Positions 1-12,068 of a DNA stretch of 64,000 nt are shown in pieces. Where the stretch lies: assembly GCA_035578155.1 (NCBI GenBank), contig JAPWDM010000016.1:12506608-12570607 (forward strand). Direction: 5' to 3'. Source of the stretch: Brachynemurus nebulosus. Its lineage: Eukaryota > Arthropoda > Insecta > Neuroptera > Myrmeleontidae. How positions within the stretch are numbered: position 1 is the first letter of the stretch; every line of letters begins with the position of its first letter. The notes beneath the pieces were generated by a model that was not told the DNA's origin, ran no database searches, and saw only the letters and a list, made by a program, of their open reading frames with translations. The translations under genes and the position numbers were made by a program.

Positions 1-460
1 AAATTAAAATTAGGATACTCATCTTGTATTGTAGCCCGGAATAAAATCCATTTTTTTTTTTTTTTTTTTATAATTTATTGAACAATTACTTGGTGATCCT
101 CTCGGATCGCCAGTCGGCGTAAGAGAGAATAATAATTTTTGTCCCCATCTTATGCAAAAAACTTGTTTTTTTTTTTTTTTAAATTGTTTTTTTTTTTATG
201 TTACATAATTATAAGATTTATTTTTAAGTTTTAAATAAAATATTATAATTTAATTTAGCAAAGAGATAAACCGTATCAGAAAACTTTCGGTGCATCTAGA
301 TAGACGTCACCTAAATGTCAATTTTATTCCAAATATTTGTGAAAATTCATTGATTTTTACATTTGATTTTTCTTTTTTTGATTTTGATAGAGAAATATAT
401 AGGTACTTTAAGATTTTACCTCTAGTGACGAAATCGCCGTTCAATAACACATAACTACGT

Positions 461-463
<3 letters not shown>
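1..463. other. AT-rich non-coding DNA
   Basis: No gene seen. The stretch has long T runs near 51-70 and 165-195. No open frame resembles a known family. Confidence 0.5.

Positions 464-537
<74 letters not shown>
464..537. repeat. (TA)n microsatellite
   Basis: About 37 uninterrupted TA units. The sequence immediately to the right (538-665) recurs beside another long TA tract at 15586-15682, so the tract is part of a dispersed repeat and not a lone microsatellite. Confidence 0.95.
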
Positions 538-540
<3 letters not shown>

Positions 541-665
541 TTTAGTGAATATCATTTTCGTAGTCTAGGGACCTCAAAACATATTTCTGTTATGATCCCG
601 GGCTTAGGTCGCGTCATCACACCTGCTGTAAAAGCTGAATTTCGAGTTTTCGAAATTCGCTAAAA
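538..665. repeat. Dispersed repeat A, copy 1
   Basis: Begins with AAATTTTAGTGAATATCATT right after the TA tract and continues through GCGTCATCACACCTGCTGTA. The second copy is at 15680-15810 in the same position relative to (TA)n. It is probably the end of a non-autonomous element, family unknown. Confidence 0.7.
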
Positions 666-1415
666 AGTCTACACATGGCCATAGCCAAACGGAATACTCT
701 GTATAGGTACAAATGAGTTATGTGACATATCGTGGGCCGGCCTGTCACTGTGTAAAACTACTTTCCTGGCAAGTGGCCTAACCTCGTCTTTTCAAGTGGT
801 TTATGGCAGAAGACGTACCGAGCGGCTTCAAACCTGTACATTGGGAGTATTCGAACAGAAGTTTGGGAGCCCTACCGGTAGCGATTTCTGGCAGATCCCT
901 TGGTAGATTGCCGAAATAAGGTAGCCCGAAGTGCACCCTCGAGAATGCCCGCTGTTTTTAGATATCAACATCTAAGAACATTTCAGTCCCTTTTTGAAAT
1001 CCTGCCAGAACTTAAACACTTTTTTATTTTTTATAATTCTGTGTAACAAGAAATATTTATTTAAAATTTTTGAGTTTATAATAAATATATAAATTACTAC
1101 ATAAATGAACTAATTTATTTATAATTTTTTAATTTTAAAATCAATTTTAACAATTAAAATCTTTAAAAATCAATTTTAAATAGATAAATTAAAAATATTA
1201 TTGAAATAGATAAATTAAAAATACTAAATTTCTTTCTTCTCCATAGAACGTTTTAATTTAATAATTCAAATTTACCGTTTCACATTTTCGAATATTAATT
1301 TGAATCTTGTTCATCACGAAGTAGTTTTGTTGCGTCTTTATAGGTGTCAGCGGTGTCAGCACTATTAAATATTAAAACTGGGATGAAAACAATGCAAAAA
1401 TATAACAAAAATAGT
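666..1415. other. GC-richer island, then AT-rich DNA
   Basis: Positions 666-960 are visibly richer in G and C than the surroundings and have no (TA) or poly-T runs. I found no open frame or RNA gene that I recognise. Positions 960-1415 return to AT-rich non-coding sequence. Confidence 0.4.
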
Positions 1416-2115
1416 GTACCCACAGAATATAACAGAAGGAATGCTACTATCTCTATACTACTGAAACCAGTGTAACCACAAATGATAGAAAATATCCCAC
1501 GAATATATTATATATGTTCACTCGGTTTAGCGTGTGTTAGTGTGATGTATGTTGTGTGTATGAGTGAGGTAAACCATCTTGCATACGTATATACATAATA
1601 CTATACACGTATGTATGTGGTACGTATACCGTATTAATTCGACGGTTACAATGCTGGCGTTCCAGACGAAAATTTTGTTAGCCTAACGTTAGCTAATAAA
1701 GCTTTCACCGTTACAAACTAGAGGGCACGCATTCAAAAAATTAATATACATTATATATTAAACAACAATTTCTAACATGGTAACTGATTATTTTTATTCC
1801 ATAATTTTTAAATGTGGCTGTACTTCAGAAATTAAGTATTTATACCGTGAAAAACCGTGAAAAAATATTTAACGTGCATTAATTTTTGAATCAGAGCCCT
1901 CTGTTTTGTAACGGTGAAAGCTCCGTTAGCTAACGTTAGGTTAACAAAATTTTCGTCTGGAACGCCAGCAATATGACTATACAATGACAACAATTGAACT
2001 ACACTCATCGACTGCTACCGAATGAATGATTACTAAGTAGTCTAACATGCCTAGAAATGCACACTGGTGATTACAGAAAAGAGTTGCGTTCCTTCTTATA
2101 TATTCTGTGAGTGTA
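1416..2115. mobile_element. TIR element, family X, copy 1
   Basis: Imperfect terminal inverted repeats: the left end near 1418 reads GTGTACCCACAGAATATAAC and the right end read on the other strand is GGGTACACTCACAGAATATA, both followed by AGAAGGAAYGC. No coding capacity is seen. A diverged copy lies at 41766-42150 and a fragment near 31470-31560. The smaller MITE at 1653-1969 sits inside this one. Superfamily not determined. Confidence 0.55.
1653..1969. mobile_element. MITE with about 65-bp inverted repeats
   Basis: Both ends read GCTGGCGTTCCAGACGAAAA inward and stay similar for about 65 bp, through CTTTCACCGTTACAAA. AAT stands on both sides (1650-1652 and 1970-1972), a possible 3-bp TSD. 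The element lies within family X copy 1, and the family X copy at 41766 lacks it, which serves as an empty site. Confidence 0.75.
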
Positions 2116-2490
2116 CCCTTTCTGTTATGCATATGTATAGCGGTTTTTTTAAATAAATTGTAGCTTATAATTTAATTTTTTGTATTTCCCTCATTGTGCG
2201 ACAGTTAAACGCATCTTAAACGTATACAAAAATATTTACTTGATACAGCTTCTAATTTAAAAAACCAGGAGCGCTCGCGTAAACTTTGCGTCACCAATAT
2301 AATTATTACGATTCGGACTTATTCTCTGATTATAGCGGTTAGTTTTCTTTTAAATTCAAATTTCATTGTTATTTGTTTGTGACTACAGTAGATATATAAT
2401 GCTTTTTGATTTTGCAAGCTGTCAATGTTTTATTTATTTATTTTTTATTTTTATTATTAATTTATTTTATAATTTAAAAAATAGTAACAC
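2116..2490. other. AT-rich DNA left of the LTR element
   Basis: No gene seen. It does not contain the upstream half of the transposase whose remnant lies right of the 3' LTR (12605-12994), which argues that DNA was lost at the left junction. Confidence 0.5.
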
Positions 2491-3022
2491 CGTCACACCG
2501 TTAAACTGCTGAGCAAGCAGTATCAACAAATAAAAGCCGCCGCCGATTCAAACGAAAACGGATTCAAATTTCATAATTCAACGCGCTGCAATAACTACGG
2601 ATGTACGATTGAAATTTAATATCATTATCATTTTTTTGTATTTTGAAAATTTAATCAAAATTAATAAACTTATAAAAAAATAAAAAGTAACATATTTTTA
2701 TTTTAATTAAATAATACCATTGTAACTATTTTAACGTTTAGTGAATAAAATATCTAATTTCGAATAAGAAACAAATCTTATTATTTCTTAAACACTACAT
2801 CGTCTATAAGTTAGCAGCGAAATCCTCCAACATCAACAGGATCAAGGAATTTGTTTCCCATCGCGCCAACCAGAAGCATCATCCTAGTTCGGCACGATTA
2901 TCAACTGTCGGAGCCCAATATAAAGGCTGCCCTGGTGACAGCAAGCCCTGCCAATTCTAAACCATTAATGTTCGGTGGACGTACGTCAAATTAGCAACCG
3001 TCTAATCCAAGTAGTCACGACA
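2491..3022 (+). repeat. 5' LTR
   Basis: Matches 12072-12604 along its whole length. It ends in CACGACA like the 3' LTR but lacks the first three bases (TGA) that make the 3' LTR start with the usual TG, so its left edge seems eroded. It holds a TATA box at 2919-2924 and an AATAAA at 2743-2748. Confidence 0.93.
2919..2924 (+). promoter_or_regulatory. LTR TATA box
   Basis: TATAAA in the context CAATATAAAGGCTGC, about 100 bp before the LTR end. The 3' LTR has the same box in the form CAGTATAAAGG. The position fits the element's promoter, but the start site is not known. Confidence 0.55.
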
Positions 3023-3030
3023 TTAAAAAA

Positions 3031-3044
3031 TGGTGCCAGCGGTG
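3031..3044 (+). promoter_or_regulatory. Possible tRNA primer-binding site
   Basis: TGGTGCCAGCGGTG starts eight bases after the LTR. A TGG start is what a site complementary to a tRNA CCA end should have. I cannot match it to a particular tRNA, and the eight-base gap is larger than usual. Confidence 0.35.
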
Positions 3045-3058
3045 TAATTTTGGACATT

Positions 3059-3380
3059 GGTTATTTAGTACTACGAGTGAAGAGCAAAAGTTCCCTTCAG
3101 TAGTTGGTGTAGTCAGTGGGCACGAGAAGAAAAAAGGACATCGACTATTTAGTGCTACGGATGAAGAGCCTGGTTTCCTTCAGTAGACGGTGTAGTCGTG
3201 AACTTTAAAAAAAAGCACAAGGACAAAGGACAGTGACTATTTAGTGCTGCGGGTGAAGAGCATAGTGCCCTTCAGTAGACAGTGTAGTCAGTGAACTTTA
3301 AAACAGTGACTATTTAGTGTCACGGGTGAAGTACCTACAGTGATATCTTCAGTGGTCGGCGTAGTCATTGGAGAACGTGC
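3059..3380 (+). repeat. Tandem repeats in the retrotransposon leader
   Basis: Four diverged units begin near 3059, 3143, 3235 and 3308 and are 73-92 bp long. Each opens with a variant of GACTATTTAGTGCTACGGGT, continues with GAAGAGC and TTCAGTAG, and closes with GTGTAGTCAGTG. They lie between the LTR and gag in the untranslated leader. Repeats in this place in other insect elements can carry regulatory or insulator sites; here the role is unknown. Confidence 0.85.
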
Positions 3381-3545
3381 TTGGAGTGCCGTATAAAATT
3401 GGAAGAATCCATATCTACCCCTTTTGGAAGCCGTTCCGCTCACAACAAAACTGTAAGTAGGCTACCATTTATTCGACTTCTATCCTATATGCAAAATATT
3501 TTCCCCAAAAAACTAGTTCATCAGCTAGCCTTTAACATTTCAATA

Positions 3546-4621
3546 ATGCCAAACGAAAATAATTCAGTTAATATGGAAGGTGCAAATGGTGATAATCAAA
3601 TTATCGCTAATGATAACGAAAATTTACCCGTCATAACAGACGATGATACAGATGGAGGCGATTCCATCACAAGTAGCGAAATTCAAAATATACCATTAAA
3701 TTTCTTATCACAAATGATCACTCCGTTCAATGGAGATGTGAAAGAATTAAACAATTTCTTACAAAACGCAAATAACGCAATAGGTTTAGCAAGTCGAGCT
3801 CAAAAAATTCCGTTAGAAATGTTTATATTTTCAAAAATTTCATCGGAAGTCAAAGCTAAAATAAATATGCGAGACATTAGGACGTATGCAGAATTAAGAG
3901 AAAAATTAATAGCAATTTATTCCCCAGTTGAAAGTTACGACTATTTAATGGAACAGTTAGAAACCATAAAACAAAAGAAAGTGTTAGAGAATTTTATGTT
4001 AGGTTAGATAAAATAATGAGTAAATGTTTAATGGCAACAGAAAAGGAGGCCGAGTCTCACACACTTGAAAGTGAGAAACGCGTCATCCAGCGAATTGCAT
4101 TAAGACGTTTTACTCACCACACTATCCCAGAACTTTCACAAATATTACGTCATAGATCATTTACAAACCTTAATGCCGCGTATTCTTTAGCTTGCGAAGA
4201 GGAAGTATATCTTATAAATGAAGGTCGTATAAAACGGCATAATGATAGGCAAAATCAAAATCAAAATAAATTTTGTAAAAAATGCCGTACAAAAACACAT
4301 AATACAAAAGAATGTAGGAAAAATCATAATCCCTCTTCATCAAATAATTTTAATAATAATAATTTTAATAACCACTCTAATAATTCAAATAATAGAATTA
4401 AAATTTGTAACTATTGTAAATTTAGAAGACATGAAGAATTTGAATGTCGCAAAAAGAAATTTAATCAAAATATAAACCCTAGTCCACGAATAGGGCACAC
4501 AAAATCGCAACCTACCACAAGTAGCTCTTTAAACTCCAATCAATCCCTGGTGGAGACGGTCTCACCAGCGGATTCAAGCGAATTAACGACTGCCAACCCT
4601 CAATCTTACTTAATGGAATAA
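3546..4621 (+). pseudogene. gag: gag, frameshifted
   Basis: Gag polyprotein of the LTR element, which would build the particle and bind the RNA. The open frame extends upstream to about 3381 without an ATG; ATGs stand at 3489 and 3546, and I take 3546 because the acidic, low-complexity start follows it. The frame stops at 4005-4007 and resumes in the frame of 4016-4621, one base back, so about one base has been lost near 3990-4000. The second part has two zinc knuckles of the form C-x2-C-x4-H-x4-C (KFCKKCRTKTHNTKEC and KICNYCKFRRHEEFEC), separated by an Asn/Ser-rich linker. Errantivirus Gags usually lack such knuckles, so this is a distinct lineage. Pol overlaps its 3' end in the -1 frame. 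Confidence 0.88.
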
Positions 4622-7600
4622 GCGACAAAAAATTAACATTTTCAAATCCACAGTCAGTAAACGGACAATTTAAGTTATTAATCGATACAGGCGCCGCGAC
4701 GTCGGTCCTAAAAATTAATAATTTAATTTATAACGATAACGAAATTGATACTAAACAAAAAATAAATTTATCAGGTCTTAATAATAGCATAATAGAAACA
4801 TTAGGTAAAATTCAAATTAAACTTTGTAAACCACATGAAGATTTCATTTTTAATTTTCATTTAATCGATAAGGATTTCAATATTCCTTACGATGGTATTT
4901 TGGGCCACGATTTCTTAACCCAATATCAAGCCGAAATTTCGTATAAGGATAATAAAATTACATTTCACAAATCAATAAAAATACCACCTAAAACATTATC
5001 CCAAATACCTATTCACTTCCTAACAAAAAACGTAAACAATACAATAATAGACGGCCTTGTCAATGACGACTATATCATACCAGGAAATATTCTTATCACA
5101 AAAGATACGAAATATTATCCCATCATAAATAAAACAAACCAGACGATAGAAATTAAACCATTGGAATTAAAAACTGAATCAGCTGTTTTAATGAATTTAA
5201 TAAAAAACAACAACACACTAGAGCGACTAAAAGAATTAAATAAAAATTTACGTCTACAACATTGCAACAAGGAAGAAAAGGAATCAATCACGGAAATTTG
5301 CGAAAACTTCAACGACATATTTTTCTTAGAAGGAGATATTCTTACAACAACACCAGCAATCAAACACGAAATCAATGTGACCAACCCAACACCAATTTCA
5401 TAAAAAAACTACAGATATCCTAAAGTACATGAAGAAGAAGTACAACGCCAAATGAAAAGTATGCTAGAACAAGGAATTATCCGGCCGAGCAACAGTCCAT
5501 GGTCCTCACCATTATGGTTCGTACCGAAAAAACGTGATGCCTCAGGTCAACAGAAGTGGAGAGTAGTAACGGATTATAGGAAATTGAACGAAGTCGCGAT
5601 TCCTGACAATTTTCCTCTGCCAAACATTGAAGAAATCCTCGATCAACTCGGAGAAGCAGTTTACTTTACAACACTCGATTTGGCCAGCGGATTTTATCAA
5701 ATAGAGATGCGTGAGGAAGATAAAGCCAAAACAGCCTTTCGTACGCCTCAATGACTCTTCGAAATGAATCGAATGAATTTTGGACTCAGGAACGCTCCCG
5801 CCACATTCCAACGGCTTATAAATAATGTTTTAACACAAAATTTAGGTCACGATTGTTTTGTCTATCTAGACGATATTGTAATCTTTGGTAGTAATTTAAA
5901 AGAACATAACATTAAGTTGCAAAATGTGTTTGAATCATTAAGAAGAAACAATTTGAAGCTTCAGCCAGATAAATGTGATTTTTTGAAGAAAGAAGTGGCT
6001 TACCTTGGACACGTAATTAGCGACAAAAGTGTGCAGCCATCCTTTGATAAGATTCAAGCCATCGTAGAGCGAAAAGAACCACGCAATGTCAAAGAAATCA
6101 AATCATTCTTAGGTCTTACAGGATACTACCGCAAATTCATTCCTGAATATTCTAGAATCGCCAAACCCCTTACCCAACTCTTGAAAAAAGATGTTCCCTT
6201 TATCTTCAACGAAAAGTGCAAAGAATCCTTTCAAAAATTAAAAAATATACTTACCTCAAAACCGCTCTTACAATATCCTGACTTCCAGAAGCCTTTCATA
6301 CTTACCTGCGACGCATCAAGTGAAGCAATCGGTTCAGTATTATCTCAAGGAGAAATTGGAAAGGATTTACCGATAGCATACTACTCTGCAACACTTAACG
6401 AAGCAGAAACAAATTATTCGACCACGGAACGTGAGCTTCTATCTATCGTCAAAAGCTGTAAACATTTTCGTTCTTATCTGTATGGGAAGAAATTCAAAAT
6501 CGTCACAGACCACAAGCCACTACAATGGCTCATGAACTGCAAGGATCCGTCCAGTCGTCTTGTAAGATGGAGACTAAAATTAATGGAGTATGATTACGAA
6601 ATAATCTACAAACCGGGAAAGAAAAACTCCAATGCAGATGGTTTAAGCCGCCCAGTGCTAAACATCAAAGAAAAATCCTTTGAAAATTTTAAACAATTTC
6701 ACCAGCAAAATCTAGACACGGTTCAGTTCAACAAAGTAAACAAGCCGTTTGAAGAATTTAAAACATTAATAATCCCTTACTCCACTGACCTATCCTTAAA
6801 TAATGAATATTCATTTTACATTAATACACACTGCGATTTATCAAACATAAAAACTAATAAAATCAGTGAAATAGCTAAATTAAATACTTCATCAGATCAA
6901 ATAATATACCTAATGTTTGTAAAAGAAAAAGCACGCGATGAAATATCATATGACAATCTTTTTAAATCATTATCTAACTTATTTTTATTACTTAATATAA
7001 ATCGAGAAAAGGAAATTAATATTATAAACATACCACAGCAATGTAATAAAATAAAACAAAACACATTTGAATCAATGATACAATATTTAAATACAAATAA
7101 TATAAAAATTAATTTAATAACCGGTGATTTAATTCATCCAAATAAAGAACAAAGAAAAATAATTTTAAGGGAATATCACGACGATGTTCTGTCGGGTCAC
7201 CCCGGTTCAAATAAAACTTTCCAGGAAATCAAACGAAAGTATTTCTGGAAAGGAATGAAGCAGAACATAGAAACATATGTCAAAGCTTGCCAAACTTGTC
7301 AACGAATAAAACGCGTTCATAATAAAAGCCCAATGGTTATCACTAGTACTGCTAACGATTTTGGGGATGCTGTCGCAATGGACATTATGGGTCCCTACCT
7401 ATTAACAGCTAATAATAATCGCTACGTAATGACCATTCAAGACGAATTAACACGTTTCGTTCAGGCTTACCCAATAAGTGAAATTAGCGCTGAAACATGT
7501 GCTATTCACATGTTAAAATATTGCACTATCTTCGGTTTCCCTAACACGGTACTAACTGACAGAGGATCAAATTTCCTAAGTAAATTATTCAAGGAGATTA

Positions 7601-8283
7601 ATAAAATCCTCCAAATCAAACATAAAGTTACCTCACCTTACCACCCTCAAAGTAATGGTAGTTTGGAGCGATCACATGCTAGTATCAAAACATTCATTAA
7701 ATCTTATGTAGATAATAACCCCGTTAATTGGGATGAATTCGTGTATTTAGCTTGCCACAGTTATAATACACACGAAAACAGGTCCACGAAAGAAAGACCT
7801 TACACTTTAGTATTTGGTAGAGAACCAAAAATTCTCCACATATTAGAAAAACCAAAGCAGTTACCCACTTATCAAAATTTAACACAAGATATTATTGAAA
7901 AGACCAAAATAATTAGACAAACAGCAAAACAAAATCTTAATAAATCTAAAGAAGAAAATAAAAAATATTACGACAAAAATGCTAAGGAAATCAAAATACA
8001 AGCAGGTGATAAAGTTTGGCTATTAGACTCAGTTAATTTAAGTCATTATAATAAAAAGTTACATCCCACTTATAAAGGACCTTATTCTGTGATTCAGGTT
8101 CATGAAAATTGCACAGCTGCAATTAAATTAACAAATACTAAATTTAGGACATATCATCTAAATCAGCTGAAACTCTTTGTTTCAGATAATGAATACCACG
8201 ATGACACTAGTAATAGCAGTAACTATCATCGCTTCGAATATTATCCTCCCGATCCTGGCGAACACAGCCACAATCAAAATTAA
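4525..8283 (+). pseudogene. pol: pol: protease, RT, RNase H, integrase
   Basis: Pol polyprotein, in the -1 frame to gag. Domains in order: aspartic protease with DTGA at 4684-4695; reverse transcriptase with a TLDLASG motif and YLDD at 5863-5874; RNase H with TCDAS near 6304 and TDHKPLQWL near 6508; integrase with an HHCC zinc region (about 7174-7305) and catalytic D at 7381, D at 7558 and E at 7666, which gives a D-35-E spacing. The C-terminal part has a GPY-like stretch (KGPYSVIQV) typical of gypsy integrases. Two in-frame stops, TAA at 5401-5403 (between protease and RT) and TGA at 5752-5754 (inside RT, where relatives have Gly), inactivate it. All segments stay in one frame, so the damage is point nonsense mutation. 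Its end overlaps the env start by about 107 bases. Confidence 0.95.
4528..4568 (+). promoter_or_regulatory. gag-pol -1 ribosomal frameshift signal
   Basis: The heptamer TTTAAAC (4528-4534) is in the gag phase T-TTA-AAC, one of the classic X-XXY-YYZ slippery sites. The pol frame is exactly -1 to gag and opens at 4525 after a stop at 4522-4524, three bases before the heptamer. After a 12-base spacer, 4547-4568 can fold into a hairpin: CTGGT and GAGAC pair with GTCTC and ACCAG, with a bulged G. The spacer is slightly longer than the usual 5-9 bases. Confidence 0.75.
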
Positions 8284-9194
8284 TCCTATACAAAATTCCT
8301 CAGGAATATTTTATAATTTTATAGGACACGCAAAAATTTCAAATCAAAATATAAATTTAATTCATTTTTATAATCTTAGTAATATTAATTACATGTTAAA
8401 CATCGCACAACGCAGTTATGCAGAATCACAAACGTATTGTAATCTGATAAACGTAACAGATGTCACAACATGTGAACTAACGCTTTCGCTAATTCATCAA
8501 CAAATCGTAGATTTAAAAACGCCGTGAGCAGCGGGGCCCCATCACGGTAGTCGAATTTTCCCCTTCATCTTCGGTATTGAATGTCTACAAGCGAAATGTG
8601 ATTGAAAGTCTACAACCGAATTGTCATTTTGTTGGTTTCAAAACTGGTCATGAGTGTTCGGCTGATCGAGGCTTTAAAAAAAGGTTTTAAGTATTTAAGG
8701 GCTGTATCTCAGTAAATTTCAATTTTGTGCCGAAAACAGGTAGCAGAAAAAAAGCCAACACAATTCGTACGAGGACATTCCTGCCCATGTTTATCCGCTA
8801 ATTGCCTTTATGTTTTAGTTTTAAAAATTAAAAAAGGACCTTAAATAGTAAACTGGAAGGCCTTTATAAAGATATTTATTCTTTCCAAAAAAATCCAAAA
8901 TTTCTATTTTATAAATACTAAAAATCCAAAATTCCTAATTTATAAATAAACAGTGACTTTAATAACATTTTTAAATTACTTAATATGTATGTGTTTCATT
9001 TGTCATAAAAGTAAGTTCATTTTTTTTTTAAATTTTTTAAAATTACTATTCGCCTACTTGTATTTAGAATAAACATAATGCTTTTAAAACACATTTAACA
9101 ATAGCATTCAATTCCGATGTAAAAATGGGAGAAGTGGGGGGAAAAGTGATGCGAACTCCCTACAAGGTACTAGCTGGATACTAACTGAATACAC

Positions 9195-9990
9195 GTACAA
9201 AATTTCAGCCCTCTAGGTTTCCTTATGGAGTCTCTAGACGTGTTAGAAAACAAGCAAAAAAATTAAGGAAATATTGGCGTAAAAATCGTGGGGGTAAGGG
9301 TTAAAAGGTGAAACCTCCAAAAAACAGTGTCTAGCTATTAGCTTAACCTGTACACCAAATTTCAGCCCTCTAGGTTTATTTGGGGAGATTTTGACCCGAA
9401 CGAAACTGTTAAAAAACAAGAAAAATCATGTTCTTTTGGGTATAAAAATGGTGGGGGTAGGGGTTAAAAGTCGAGACCCCCAAAAGGCACCCCCTTGATA
9501 CTAACTCAATCCGAATACAAAATTTCAGCCCTCTAGGTTTATTCGGGTGACCTGTGCGAGTGGTACAAACTTCGAAAACGTCGAAAATGCATGAAATTGT
9601 AGCTTAAAAATGAGGGGGGTGGGGGTAAAATATTAAAACCTCCAAAAAGCACAACCTAGGTACGAACTTTATCAACACACCAAATTTCAACCCTCTACGT
9701 TAATTCTGGGGTGCTGGGGGCCTGTTAGATCCAGCGAAAATCGTTTTTCCCCCTTCTACTCCCACCATATCATCCTAGGAAGCTGAATTTTGGATATGTT
9801 GTAGATAATTGAGCGAAACATTATTTAAAACCGGTTTGGAAAAGTTTTATTGCTTTTCCGCCCCCCACCACCCCCTTAAAGGTCGGGTCAGAAAAAAAAT
9901 TTGCCCAAAATTTGACCCCACTTTGATAGTATGAGGTGCCTCGAAAATGAGCCCCATTTACCAAATTTCATCTCTTAACTTCCATAGGGG
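9195..9990. repeat. Degenerate tandem repeat, period about 160 bp
   Basis: The phrase AAATTTCAGCCCTCTAGGTT recurs near 9201, 9357, 9520 and, weaker, near 9681 and 9964. It is followed each time by a purine-rich stretch with GGGGGT-type runs and AACCTCC. It lies within the env insertion and is too diverged to encode protein. Confidence 0.75.
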
Positions 9991-10018
9991 GGCCCTACAC
10001 AAATTAAAAGGTGGCGGG

Positions 10019-10119
<101 letters not shown>

Positions 10120-12068
10120 CATTTTTTTTTCTACATATTCGTGTTCTACGGGTCCGAAAACGGATAGCGCCCCTACTCTCGCCTCTCGCAGCTCTTATCG
10201 TATAGACTGTATAAGTCTAATTTTTCGGAGAAAATTCGACTAAAAATGCAATACAATGACATTGAAAGTCAGCATTCACATTTTTATAAAAAACAAAAAC
10301 GTGGATTACTAGACGCAGTCAGCTATCCAATAAAATTTTTATTTGGTATACCGGATGCCCAGGACGCGAAATTTTATAAAAATTCTATCACTGATTTAAT
10401 AAATCATCAAAGGGAAACGCACGTGTTAATGCAATCGCAAATTAGAGCAATTACTGACACGATTAAACATATGAATAATACTATTACAAATTTAAATGAA
10501 GTAGAGGAACAATTAAACTCCAGCATAAGGATTTTTAACACTTTCATGGCAGATTCTTCTAAAGTATTAAATGCTAATAGATTGCAAATTTCAGTATTAA
10601 ATCATTTATTATTAATTAAACAAATTAATGATGTAATTCAAAAGGAATTAAATAGATATTCTAATTCATTATCTTTAGCAAGGCACGGCATGATTGATTA
10701 TCAAATCCTTCCACCCCAAACATTATTAACAGAGTTACAAAACTCAATAAAATTTCAATTACCACTAGAGCCAACATGGAAAAATTTAGAATCATATTAT
10801 AAAATGCTTACACTAAAGGCTATGTTAACAGCTAATGAACTGGTTATAATTATCAAAATTCCTATTACTACAATTGATACCTATAACATTTTTAAACTTT
10901 ATGGGATTATTTTTACTGGGAACTTAACAGTTCCCAGTAAAAATAATCCAGAAATATTATCCTTCATTAAACCAAATTATGACTTCCTAATAATATCCAG
11001 AAGTCGATCACGGTATGCTCTACTAAAAACAATGGAGAGTTGTAAAGAATATAAACCGAACGAATATGTATGTACGAAGATTCCGATATCCTACCAACAA
11101 ACCAAGGACAACTGTGAAACAGCCCTATATGAAGTTACAACGAAAACAATTCCAAAAAACTGTAATATAAACAGTATACGCCACGACCGAAATTTGGAAG
11201 AATATCAACAACAATCGATGGTTATTCGTCACCTCCCACGATGTACGTTGCACCGTGTTATGTAAAAATAAAGAAGATTCCACAACATCCCTAAATGGTG
11301 TAGGTATCCTTCAACTCGACGAAGAATGCAAGGCCTATACGGACACAATCATATTAGAAACGCAAACGCTTCTATCGAATATTTCATTTTACGATTACAT
11401 CCCAAACATCAACATTCAAGAAGATGACTGCTGTATCAAAACGAAAATTAACCAAACAGTCCTTACAAACCTTAAATTAAATCCTATCAAATTATCCCAC
11501 ATGGATCTTAATGAACTTAAATACGCCCAACATCGATTAAATCAATTCGACAAACAACTCCAGCAAGAATTAAATAAACCCTTTTTCATCCAATACGAAT
11601 CAACTATCCTTCAATACACAAAAGGTATCCTTTTAACCCTCAGCGTATTATCATTCCTTTATGGTATTTACCGTTTTAAAATCCTACAATTACTATGGAA
11701 TGGAATCAAATGTATCGTCAATCCAAGAAGAGGAAATCAAGGAGGAACAACATTCATTAACTGTTGTTTTGGAAACAGGAACAATCCCAGGAATCAATTT
11801 CAACCATCAGCTCCATACAACGAGACTGTCATTCGTCAACCCGAAGTATCATCAGATGAAGATTCTGGTCAAATAGTAATATTTAATTCAATAACTCAGT
11901 CCACACCTGAACAATCAGCTGCGTACCAGGTTACCGCGAGGAAAACACAAAGCCAACATACAAAGCCGCAGGTCAATACATGGAACAAAGTTTTCACCAA
12001 ATCAAATATAGCCGAAAACTTTTCAATAAGGGCGATGGGGTGTCGAGATTCAATAATCGGATGATCAC

